A program made the translations under genes and the position numbers. The notes under the pieces were generated by a model that was not told the origin of the DNA, ran no database searches, and saw only the letters and a list, made by a program, of their open reading frames with translations. A DNA stretch of 47,728 nucleotides from Bacteroidetes bacterium 4572_128 (GTDB taxonomy: Bacteria > Bacteroidota > Bacteroidia > Bacteroidales > 4572-128): contig NBLL01000025.1 of NCBI GenBank assembly GCA_002084355.1, positions 1-47,728 on the forward strand. The letters are read 5' to 3'. Below, one piece after another: positions 31,751-40,804 of the stretch (position 1 is its first letter; the number at the start of each line of letters is the position of its first letter).

Positions 31751-31795
31751 TCACAACCTGCGCCTGTGTGGTGTTTTCACTGCAGATTACTAAAT
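31751..31795 (+). repeat. CCTGCGCCTGTGYGGTGTTTTC palindrome-family copy
   Basis: CCTGCGCCTGTGTGGTGTTTTCACTGCAGATTAC; related copies at 33355, 47303 (+) and 31974, 38243 (-). Confidence 0.75.
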
Positions 31796-31973
31796 TTAAA
31801 TATTAAAATTTTGGTCAAATTATGTCGAAACATTGGTGTTAAAAAGAAACCTCCAATTTTGTATTTTTTAATTAAAAATTAAAAAAAATTTTTTTTTAAA
31901 TTCGTCCAAAATTTTAATCTTTTTTAATTGAAATTATATTTTTTTTTCAAATTCACCAAAAATTTTAATATTT

Positions 31974-32008
31974 AATAATTGTGCGGTGAAAAGACCACAA
32001 GCACAGAA
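31974..32008 (-). repeat. GTGCGGTG palindrome-family copy (reverse orientation)
   Basis: AATAATTGTGCGGTGAAAAGACCACAAGCACAG. Confidence 0.75.
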
Positions 32009-32119
32009 AAACATTTTTTTTAATCTAAAAAATATTGTTTTTGGTGTAATGTTTGATAAACATTGTCATAATTTAATTATAACTTATTTATTGTTTATAT
32101 AAAAAATATATCATTTAAA

Positions 32120-33322
32120 ATGAGAAATTATTTGAAAATTTTAATCTTTATTTTTTTATTATCTATTATGTTATCTAGTTGTTTTGTTTTTAACTCTGTA
32201 AAACATGTAATTAATCAAGAATTAACCATTAATTCTAATAAAAAACAATATTTTACAATAGGAAAAAAAAACTGGATACTACTGAATGTAGAAATTAATA
32301 AAGAGGGAAAACAAACAATGCTTTTAGATACAAAAGCACCAGGTGTTCTTTTTAGAAAAGCAAAACCATGGATAGATACATTACCTTTTTTATTTGAAAC
32401 TAAAGGTTTATTTAATCCAAGAGTTGCAGGAGGAGAAAAAATAAAGAGAGAAGTTGTTAGGATTGATACTGCATCTTGTAAATTATTTTCCACAAAAAAT
32501 TGGCCAATAAGTTTGATAAGTATGGATTTGGTTTGTAGTGATATTATAGGTATAGTTGGAGGAGATTTTTTTTCAATGGAAGAATCAAAATTAGAAATCA
32601 ATTTTGATGATAAGTATTTATCTGTCATCGATAGCATACCTACGAATTTTACAGAAATAAAATCTAACTTTAGTTTAATTAAAGCAGGAGTTGATATATA
32701 TTTAACTATCAATGGTATAGAATATTTATTTGGTTTAGACACAGGGTTTAATGGTTCTATGTTTTTTAATCCTAAAAAAAACGATGGATCAGAAAAATAT
32801 CTAAAACATAAGGTATCTACTTATGGTGCTATGGCACTAGTAGCTGGTGGTATCATTAATGATACAGTTCATACAAAAATTGCAGATAAAATTTATTTTG
32901 ATGATAATCATTATGTAGAAAATTTAGAAGTTAAATTAACGAATGGAAGAATACAAAATTTAATTGGTATAGATTTTATCAAGCATTATAATTGGCTTAT
33001 AGATTATGGAAATGAAAAAGTTTATATTCAAAAACGTAAAATAAAACCAGAACCTGAATCGCCATTGTTTTATAGAGATATTTTAGGTTGTACATTTACA
33101 TACAAATCAGATACTATTACGGTTAATTTATTATCTGTAGATGGAAGAGCAGAAAAAGCTGGTTTATTATTAGGAGATGAAATTTTATCTTTTAATGGAG
33201 TAAATATTTTAGACATTCCAATGTGTGAAAGATCAAGTAAAGCAATAAAAATATTAAAACAAAAAGATAAAGTTGTTTTAAAAGTAAAACGTAATGATAA
33301 AATATTAGATATAGAAATTTAG
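32120..33322 (+). CDS. Putative lipoprotein aspartyl protease (retropepsin-like) with C-terminal PDZ domain
   Basis: N-terminal LLSIMLSSC lipobox; LLDTKAPG and FGLDTGFNG motifs; PDZ-like VDGRAEKAGLLLGDEILSFNGVNI. Confidence 0.8.
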   Translation: MRNYLKILIFIFLLSIMLSSCFVFNSVKHVINQELTINSNKKQYFTIGKKNWILLNVEINKEGKQTMLLDTKAPGVLFRKAKPWIDTLPFLFETKGLFNPRVAGGEKIKREVVRIDTASCKLFSTKNWPISLISMDLVCSDIIGIVGGDFFSMEESKLEINFDDKYLSVIDSIPTNFTEIKSNFSLIKAGVDIYLTINGIEYLFGLDTGFNGSMFFNPKKNDGSEKYLKHKVSTYGAMALVAGGIINDTVHTKIADKIYFDDNHYVENLEVKLTNGRIQNLIGIDFIKHYNWLIDYGNEKVYIQKRKIKPEPESPLFYRDILGCTFTYKSDTITVNLLSVDGRAEKAGLLLGDEILSFNGVNILDIPMCERSSKAIKILKQKDKVVLKVKRNDKILDIEI

Positions 33323-33354
33323 AATTATCCAAACATTAATTTTTGAGATCTTAG

Positions 33355-33392
33355 TCAATCCTGCGCCTATGCGGTGTTTTCTCCACATCTAT
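33355..33392 (+). repeat. GTGCGGTG palindrome-family copy
   Basis: CAATCCTGCGCCTATGCGGTGTTTTCTCCACATCT. Confidence 0.75.
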
Positions 33393-33404
33393 TTTTAGAT
33401 TAAA

Positions 33405-33690
33405 AAAATATTAAAATTTTGGACGATTTTTGAAAAAAAATTTTTTTTAATTTTGAAACTAAAAAATATTAAAATTTTGGATGAATTATGAAAAAAAATT
33501 TTTATATTTTGAAATTAAAAAATATTAAAATTTTGGACGATTTTTTGAAAAAAATTTTTTTATTTTGAAAATTAAAAATATTAAAATTTTGGACGATTTT
33601 TGAAAAAAAAATTTTTTTATTTTAAAATTCAAAATTTTAGGCGTTTTTTGAAAAAAAAAAATTTTTTTTCGTTAAAAATTAAAAATTTTA
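33405..33690. repeat. GGACGATTTTTTGAAAAAAATTTTTTT repeat array, about 5 units
   Basis: Direct reading. Confidence 0.88.
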
Positions 33691-33712
33691 TAAATTTGTA
33701 TAAAAAATAATA

Positions 33713-34072
33713 ATGATTAAGGAACAGGAAATAAAAAAACATTTGTCTGAAGACATAAAAAAAATTATGAATCTTCCCATTAATAAAAAAAATTATTTTG
33801 CTTTTCAAGAGGTAATAAAAGATTTACGTCCAAAAAATTGTATGGTAAAATTTGGTTGGGAATCTGGAACTGCTATAAATTTTACACTTGTTTATAAAAA
33901 AAATGGCTCTGGTGACCCTTATGACGAATTTATAAAAGGCATAAATGATAAAGCTCATGCTTATTATTTTATAATGGGTTTAAACCCTAATATTTTTCAT
34001 TTTAACCAGATAACTGTTGCCCACATTGAAGATTATTTAATATTAAAGTTTAATTTGAAACGCAATGAATAA
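33713..34072 (+). CDS. Hypothetical 119-aa protein
   Basis: Intact ORF overlapping the next ORF by 8 nt (ATGAATAA). Confidence 0.6.
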   Translation: MIKEQEIKKHLSEDIKKIMNLPINKKNYFAFQEVIKDLRPKNCMVKFGWESGTAINFTLVYKKNGSGDPYDEFIKGINDKAHAYYFIMGLNPNIFHFNQITVAHIEDYLILKFNLKRNE

Positions 34073-34334
34073 AAAACGAATATGTGAAAAATGTGGGAAA
34101 GAACATTATTGTGATGCACACCATATTTTACCAAAAGGCATTTTTGGGGAAGATGGAGATATTGCTTATTTATGTAAAAACTGCCATGATGAATATCATA
34201 GAGTGCTTGGGCATAAATTTTTACGAAAGAAAAATAAACAATCTATGGAATTTTATATATATAAATATTATCGTTGGTTTGTTGGGTTTTCAATAATTAT
34301 AGGATTATTCATATTTGCTAAATATTTTATTTGA
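34065..34334 (+). CDS. Small HNH-type zinc protein with C-terminal transmembrane segment
   Basis: CEKCGKEHYCDAHHILPKGIFGEDGDIAYLCKNCHDEYH; C-terminal WFVGFSIIIGLFIFAKYFI. Confidence 0.75.
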   Translation: MNKKRICEKCGKEHYCDAHHILPKGIFGEDGDIAYLCKNCHDEYHRVLGHKFLRKKNKQSMEFYIYKYYRWFVGFSIIIGLFIFAKYFI

Positions 34335-34640
34335 AATACATTAAAATTTTGGACGAATTTTGAAAAAAAATTTTTTTTAATTTAAATTTTAAAAATATTA
34401 AAATTTTGGACGATTTTTTATTAAAAATTTTTTAACATTGGAGGTTTCTTTTTTAACACCAATGTTTTCGACATCAAATTTTGGACGATTTTTGAAAAAA
34501 AATTTTTTTATTTTGAAATTCAAAAATATTAAAATTTTGGGCGATTTTTTGAAAAAAAATTTTTATATTTTGAAATTAAAAATTGTTAAAATTTTGGACG
34601 TTTTTTTGGAAAAAAATTTTTTTTTCAAATAATTAAAAAA
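34335..34640. repeat. AT-rich repeat array with a hairpin-family copy at 34434..34466
   Basis: Direct reading; hairpin arms mixed (GGAGGTT versus AACACC). Confidence 0.88.
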
Positions 34641-34674
34641 AATGTAATTTTGAAAAAGTTTAAAAAATTTAAAA

Positions 34675-34980
34675 ATGATTAGTATAGAATTATCATATAA
34701 AACAGAAAAACGATTAAAACAAATATTACTTGTCCAAAGTAATAAAGACAAATTTTTTAGGAAAATTATAGATTTTCAAATAGATGAATTAAAACTTGGT
34801 TTATATAATATAAAAAAAGATTTAGATGAATTTGAAAAAAAATATTTAATAGATACGAAATTATTTTATAAAAAATTTCAAGCAGGAGAAATAGACGACA
34901 AAGATGATTTTATGATTTGGGCAGGAATTTATGAAATGTTTTTAAGAGATAAACAAATTTTAGAAAAATTAAAATGGTAA
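34675..34980 (+). CDS. Putative antitoxin of TumE-type TA pair
   Basis: Immediately 5' of, and overlapping by ATGGTAA, a TumE-like toxin ORF; FYKKFQAGEIDDKDDFMIWAGIYEM. Confidence 0.65.
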   Translation: MISIELSYKTEKRLKQILLVQSNKDKFFRKIIDFQIDELKLGLYNIKKDLDEFEKKYLIDTKLFYKKFQAGEIDDKDDFMIWAGIYEMFLRDKQILEKLKW

Positions 34981-35345
34981 AAAAATATTTTTCAAATCTT
35001 GAAGATAAAATATCTTTATTTCAAAATATTATAAATGAATATTCTATCACAAAAAAATATTATAACAATTATAAAGCTTATATATCCGGCAGTATAATTT
35101 TTAAAAATAATAGCAAATTATTTTTTACGGAAGTAAAAGATACTGAATTTTATAGAAAAGATAAATATAGTTATCATTATATGAATTCAGAAAATGAGCT
35201 GATCTTCAGATATGATAATGCCTATCATCATCCTGAAATAAAAACATTTCCGCATCATAAACATACAAAAAATGCAATTGAAGAAAGTAGTGAACCAGAA
35301 ATAGATAATATATTGTTTGAAATTAAAACACAAAATCAGTTATAA
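34974..35345 (+). CDS. TumE-like (DUF6516-type) toxin
   Basis: FYRKDKYSYHYMNSENELIFRYDNAYHHPEIKTFPHHKH signature. Confidence 0.75.
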   Translation: MVKKYFSNLEDKISLFQNIINEYSITKKYYNNYKAYISGSIIFKNNSKLFFTEVKDTEFYRKDKYSYHYMNSENELIFRYDNAYHHPEIKTFPHHKHTKNAIEESSEPEIDNILFEIKTQNQL

Positions 35346-35346
35346 G

Positions 35347-35815
35347 ATATAAAAATATTAAAATTTTGGACGAATTTTGAAAAAAAATTTTTTTTATTTT
35401 GAAATTAAAAAATATTAAAATTTTGGACGATTTTTGAAAAAAATTTTTTAACATTTCGACATCAAATTTTGGACGATTTTTGAAAAAAAATTTTTTTTAT
35501 TTTGAAATAAAAAAAATATTAAAATTTTGGACGATTTTTGAAAAAAAATTTTTTTTATTTTAAAATTCAAAATTTTGGGCGATTTTGAAAAAAAATTTTT
35601 TTTTATTTTGAAATTAAAAAATATTAAAATTTTGGACGATTTTTGAAAAAAAATTTTTTTTATTTTGAAATTAAAAAATATTAAAATTTTGGACGATTTT
35701 TGAAAAAAAATTTTTTTGAAACCTCCAATGTTGTATTTTTTAAAATTTTAAAATTTTGGTCGTTTTTTTGAAAAAATTTTTTTCAATTTTGAAATTAAAA
35801 ATATTAAATTTTTTT
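35347..35815. repeat. GGACGATTTTTTGAAAAAAATTTTTTT repeat array, about 8 units
   Basis: Direct reading; contains a hairpin-deleted copy (AACATTTCGACATC at 35449). Confidence 0.9.
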
Positions 35816-35854
35816 AACGTTTAAAAAAAACTGTATTTTTGTAAAAAAATAATT

Positions 35855-36788
35855 ATGACTACTCTAAATATTCTAAAAATTATTATAGAAAATATTAAGA
35901 ATAAAGAAAATGTATTAAATCAAAATATTGATTTGAAAATTATATCCAATTTCTTTAAAAAAGTAAAAACAGATAAAAATAAATTTAATTACGCCTATCT
36001 AAATTATTATCTATATAATAATATTTCTAATGAAATTGTAGCGAAAAGAAAAACAACGTCAAGAGATTTTGAAGATATTATTGCAACTATTTTTGATGGG
36101 AGTATTACAGATGAAAATAAAAGAGAAAATATTAATATAGAAAATTTCATTTTAGAGAATGAAACAATAACAGGATTTGCTATTTCTAATAAAAGAGAAA
36201 AAGCTGATATTAAAATAGGAAAAGATTATTTAGTCTCAATTAAGACCTTAATGAATTCTAATAAAGAAATTAATTTTGGTTCTTTTGAAAAAACAACTCT
36301 TTTTAGTGGCTTTCATATTGAAAGATATTTGAATGAAAGAAAAGGAATATCTGGAGAAAAAATTGGATTAGGTTCAAAAGTGCGTTTATTTAATTTATTA
36401 AAAAAAATAGAAAAAGATAATTTATTATATTCTAAATTTCAAATAAGATTTAACAAACTTATCAAATTTGTATTTGCTGATGATTTAGTTATTTTAATTA
36501 AAAATAATAAAAAAGTTGATTTATATTTTATAGAAGGTAAACAATTTATAAAATTATTGATTAATAAAAGCAATTCTCCTGAAGAACTAACTTCTATTAT
36601 TAACCGCTGGGAAGGTAATTCAATTAGAATGAATAGAGTCCCTATTTTAGACAGAAAAACAAATTTCTACTTACTTTATAAAATATGTCAATAGCTACCC
36701 AAATAATGCGATTTATAAAGAATTAATCTTTGAAGAATGTAATAAAATTCTAAAAAATATTGATACAAATATTAATGATTTAATATAA
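35855..36788 (+). CDS. Probable Type II restriction endonuclease partnered with the downstream C5 MTase; C-terminus in another frame after 36694
   Basis: Position directly upstream of the MTase, same strand; internal ADIKIGKDYLVSIKTL could be a PD-(D/E)XK-like core; after the stop, SYPNNAIYKELIFEECNKILKNIDTNINDLI is open in another frame to 36788. Confidence 0.6.
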
Positions 36789-36793
36789 TTATT

Positions 36794-37801
36794 ATGAAAG
36801 TAGTATCTTTATTTTGTGGTTGTGGTGGCTTGGATTTAGGTTTAAAACAAGCAGGTCATCAAATCATTTGGGCAAATGATTTTGACAAAGATGCCATAGA
36901 AACTTATAGAAGAAATATTTTAGAAAAAGATGAGCATTTAATTTGTAAATCTATTGTAGAAATTCCATCTAATGAAATTCCTGGTTGCGATTTAGTAGTT
37001 GGAGGTTTTCCTTGTCAAGGTTTTTCGGTAGCTAATCCTTACAGACAAGAAAAAGATAAACGAAACTTTCTATATCAAGAATTATTAAGAGTTGTAAAAA
37101 ATAAACAACCTAAATTTTTTCTTGGTGAAAATGTGCAAGGAATTACAAATTTAGGAGGTTATAACAGTGTGCAGGATAAGAAAAAGAAATTAGGACGAGT
37201 TTTTAAAATGATTTTAAATGATTTTAAAAATATAGGTTATAAAATATATTGGGATATTTTAAATTCTGCAGATTATGGAGTTCCTCAGTTACGAAAAAGA
37301 ATGATTATGATTGGCATTAGAAATGATATAAATTTATCTTTTGAATTTCCTAAAAAAACACATTTTCCTAAAAAAGTAAAAAATCATAGTTTACAAATTG
37401 GATTTACATTTTTATGTTCAAATGTTAAATATCATAAAACTGTTGGAGAAACAATTAATGATTTACCTTTAGAATATAGTTCAATTATTCCAAATCATCA
37501 AGGAACAAAACACAAAGTTAAAATAAATGGTTACTTAGGAAATAGACATACTTTTGTAGATAAACCATCTCCAACAATAGTTGGTAGGGGAGGAGGCACT
37601 GGTGGTCCTGTTATTTTACCACATCCTTCTCAAAAAAGAAGAATGACAGTTAGAGAAGTTGCTCGTTTACAAACATTTCCTGATGACTTTATTTTTTATG
37701 GTTCAGTTAGTTCACAATACAGACAAATTGGAAATGCAGTTCCTGTAGAATTAGCTTATATTTTAGGTGAAAAATTAAAACAAATAGAAAAAATGTTATA
37801 A
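36794..37801 (+). CDS. DNA (cytosine-5-)-methyltransferase
   Basis: VVSLFCGCGGLDLGLKQAG, GGFPCQGFSVANP, GENVQGI, YGVPQLRKRM, TVREVARLQTFPDDFIF...QIGNAVP. Confidence 0.96.
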   Translation: MKVVSLFCGCGGLDLGLKQAGHQIIWANDFDKDAIETYRRNILEKDEHLICKSIVEIPSNEIPGCDLVVGGFPCQGFSVANPYRQEKDKRNFLYQELLRVVKNKQPKFFLGENVQGITNLGGYNSVQDKKKKLGRVFKMILNDFKNIGYKIYWDILNSADYGVPQLRKRMIMIGIRNDINLSFEFPKKTHFPKKVKNHSLQIGFTFLCSNVKYHKTVGETINDLPLEYSSIIPNHQGTKHKVKINGYLGNRHTFVDKPSPTIVGRGGGTGGPVILPHPSQKRRMTVREVARLQTFPDDFIFYGSVSSQYRQIGNAVPVELAYILGEKLKQIEKML

Positions 37802-37879
37802 TTTAATTTCTTAAAAAATCAATTAAATATACTTATTTTTTTTTGACAATGTTCTAATAATGCCATTTTGAAAAAATTC

Positions 37880-38242
37880 TTTATTGAAAATAAAATTAAA
37901 AAATATTAAAATTTTAGACGATTTTTTGAAAAAAATTTTTTTATTTTGAGATTAAAAAATATTAAAATTTTAGACGATTTTTAAAAAAAAAATTTTTTGA
38001 AATTAAAAAATATTAAAATTTTGGACGAATTTTGAAAAAAAAAAATATTTTGAAATAATAAAAATATTAAAATTTTGGACGTTTTCTAAAAAAATTTTTT
38101 GAAATTAAAAAGTATTAAAATTTTGGACGTTTTTCGAAAAAAAATTTTTTTAACATTGGTGTTTCTTTTTTAACACCAATGTTTGTTTTAATTTAAAATT
38201 TTGGACGTTTTTCGAAAAAAAAATTTTTTATTTTGAAATTGA
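37880..38242. repeat. AT-rich repeat array with fully paired hairpin variant at 38152..38183
   Basis: AACATTGGTGTT-TCTTTTTT-AACACCAATGTT plus GGACGTTTTTCGAAAAAAA units. Confidence 0.88.
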
Positions 38243-38276
38243 ATAATTGTGCGGTGAAAACACCGCACTGCACATG
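38243..38276 (-). repeat. GTGCGGTG palindrome-family copy (reverse orientation)
   Basis: AATAATTGTGCGGTG-AAAA-CACCGCACTGCACATG. Confidence 0.78.
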
Positions 38277-38285
38277 AAAATATTT

Positions 38286-39350
38286 TCAATATTTATGTTT
38301 ATTATTTTTGAAATTTTTATACATTTTCCCAAAATCTTTATCCTTTTGTCGTTTTTCTGCTACACTTGAAACAAAATGTTTTTTTTCTATTTCCATTTTT
38401 AGATAATTATCATAAGAAGCTTTATCTATAATTCCGTTGTCCAATGCTTCAATTATTGCACAGCCTTTTTCATGAATATGTGAACAATCTTTAAATCTAC
38501 AATTCTGCGATAATTTTGTTATTTCATCATAAGTTATTTCTAATCCGTTTGATATATCCGCAATTCCGATTTCTCGCATTCCAGGGTTGTCAATTATAAT
38601 TCCGCCTGTTTCCAAAACAATTAATTCTCTGTGAGTTGTAATATGCCTACCTTTTTTAGAACTAAGACTAATTGAATTAGTTTTCATTAATTCTTTATCC
38701 GAAATATTATTTAAAAGTGTTGATTTTCCAACACCTGACGAACCAAGTAAACAATAAGTTTTTCCTTTTTTAATGATAGATTTCAATTCCTTGTATCCAT
38801 CTTGTGTTTCACTACTAACAGTGATTATTGATATGTTTTTAACTCGCTTTTGTAATTTCTCTAAAATTCTGTCTAAATCTTGTTTGCCTATTAAATCAAC
38901 TTTACTGAGTATAATAATCGGTTCTACTTTTGAAGCATTACAAATTGTTAAATATCTCTCTATTCTGTTTATGTTAAAATCATTATCAATCGCCTGAACT
39001 ATAAAGGCATAATCAATATTTGTTGCAATAATTTGTTTTTCACCAGATTTTCCTACTGCTTGTCTGTCAAGTATTGTTTTTCTCGGAAAGATGACATAAA
39101 TTATTGCTTTATTTTTATCAAATTCAGAAATTGCAACCCAATCGCCAACTGCGGGAAAATCATATCTGTTTTTTGCAGAAAATCGTAAATTACCTATTAT
39201 TTCAGCATCAAATTCGTTATCTATTGTTTTTACAATATATCTTTCTCTATGTTCGGATATAACTCTCCCTATCTCAAAGGAACTGAGATTTTTATTATTT
39301 TTATAATAATTTTCAAGATTTATATTATATCCTAAATTTTCTAATGTCAT
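38286..39350 (-). CDS. rsgA: Ribosome small-subunit-dependent GTPase A
   Basis: NIDYAFIVQAIDNDFNINRIERYL, LLGSSGVGKSTLLNNIS, DNPGMREIGI, CRFKDCSHIHEKGCAI. Confidence 0.95.
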   Translation of the reverse strand: MTLENLGYNINLENYYKNNKNLSSFEIGRVISEHRERYIVKTIDNEFDAEIIGNLRFSAKNRYDFPAVGDWVAISEFDKNKAIIYVIFPRKTILDRQAVGKSGEKQIIATNIDYAFIVQAIDNDFNINRIERYLTICNASKVEPIIILSKVDLIGKQDLDRILEKLQKRVKNISIITVSSETQDGYKELKSIIKKGKTYCLLGSSGVGKSTLLNNISDKELMKTNSISLSSKKGRHITTHRELIVLETGGIIIDNPGMREIGIADISNGLEITYDEITKLSQNCRFKDCSHIHEKGCAIIEALDNGIIDKASYDNYLKMEIEKKHFVSSVAEKRQKDKDFGKMYKNFKNNKHKY

Positions 39351-39368
39351 TTTTCTTTTCTTTTGTTA

Positions 39369-39890
39369 TTATACGCCGTCGAATTCTTTCATATATTGAA
39401 CAACACCTGTCACATTTTTCAATCCGTTTTCAACAAGTTCAAGCCCCATAAACACATTATCAGGAACTTCAAAAGGACATTTTATATTCCATCTCGTTGT
39501 AGGAACAAAACCAAATTTTGGATAATAATGTTCATGTCCTAAAACAATGACTGATTTAAACTTTAATTCTTTTGCTTTTTTTAATCCTGCATTAATTAAT
39601 TTTCCGCCAATTCCTTTTTTTTGATATTTTGGTGAAACTGCCATTGGTGCGAGAGCTAAACTTTCACTTTCGTTCCTGTTGTCGTCAATTATCTTGATTT
39701 TAGTAAATAATATATGACCGATAATTTCATCGTTCAATGTTGCTACTAACGATAATTGAGGATTAAATTCATCATTTTTTCGCAGATGGTCAACGAGAAC
39801 CGCTTCTTCTTTTTCTTCAAATGCAAGTATATTCAATTCATAAACTTTTGAAAAATCAGTTTCTTTTTCTTTTCTTATTTTAATTTCCAT
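39369..39890 (-). CDS. GNAT-family N-acetyltransferase
   Basis: LAPMAVSPKYQKKGIGGKLINAGLKKAKELKFKSVIVLGHEHYYPKFGF. Confidence 0.92.
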   Translation of the reverse strand: MEIKIRKEKETDFSKVYELNILAFEEKEEAVLVDHLRKNDEFNPQLSLVATLNDEIIGHILFTKIKIIDDNRNESESLALAPMAVSPKYQKKGIGGKLINAGLKKAKELKFKSVIVLGHEHYYPKFGFVPTTRWNIKCPFEVPDNVFMGLELVENGLKNVTGVVQYMKEFDGV

Positions 39891-40104
39891 TTTTGAGTAT
39901 TTTTAATTTTATTTTTTCAATTATTAATATTTTATGCTTCCGCTAATGAGCCTTAACGGATTGCTTTGTGTACCTCAATTACATCATAAAGTATTCTAAT
40001 ATATTTATTTTTTTTACAAAAAATACTTTACAAAAGTATAAAATAAATTAAATAAAAAAAAATGAAAATATTTTTTTTTATTTAATTTTATCGCACATTA
40101 TTAT

Positions 40105-40735
40105 TAAATTTAATATATTAAAATTTTGTGTAAATTCTGAAAAAAAATTTTTTTATTTTGAAATTAAAAAATATTAAAATTTTGGACGAATTTGAAAAAA
40201 ATTTTTTTTTAATTGAAATTAAAAAATATTGAAATTTTGGACGAATTTTTTTATTAAAATTTTTTTAACATTGGTCTTTCTTTTTTAACACCAATGTTTG
40301 ATGTAGAAAATTTTGGACGTTAAAAAAAAAAAAAATTGAGATTAAAAAATGTTGAAATTTTGGTCGTTTTTTTTGAAATTTTTTTTATTTGAAATTAAAA
40401 AACATTAAAATTTTGGACGAATTTGAAAAAAAATTTTTTTTTTAAATTTGAAAATTTGAAAATTTGAAAAATATTGTATTTTTTAAAAGATTAAAATTTT
40501 GGTCATTTTTTGAAAAAATTTTTTTATTATAAAAAACCATTAAAATTTCGGTGTTTTTTGGAAAAAATTTTTAAATTATAAAAAACCATTAAAAAATTGC
40601 CGTTTTTTGGAAAAATTTTTTTTTAATAAAATAATTAAAATATTTGCGTTTTTTGAAAAAATTTTTTTTTAATAATTTAATTCATTAAAATTTTGACGTT
40701 TTTTGGAAAAAATTTTTTTTAACAGTAATTTTTTT
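40105..40735. repeat. Long AT-rich repeat array with hairpin copy at 40267..40298; unit type changes from GGACGA to TGCCG/TGACG along its length
   Basis: Direct reading. Confidence 0.88.
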
Positions 40736-40804
40736 TAATTTTTTTTTAATTTTAAATTTCATAAAATTTTTTTTAATTTGTTAAAATTTTAATTTTTTTT
40801 ATTT

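Noticed and set aside
34438-34751. ORFs 34438..34632 (+) and 34563..34751 (-)
   Set aside because: Internally repetitive translations of the repeat units and hairpin (LKKNFFILKFKNIKILG repeats).
31420-38183. Hairpins as integron attC sites
   Set aside because: No convincing RYYYAAC/GTTRRRY pair with attC architecture, and no integrase gene in the window; only the layout is cassette-like.
38286-39890. rsgA-GNAT pair as horizontally acquired
   Set aside because: Flanked by repeats, but base composition by eye is not clearly different and no phylogeny is available.
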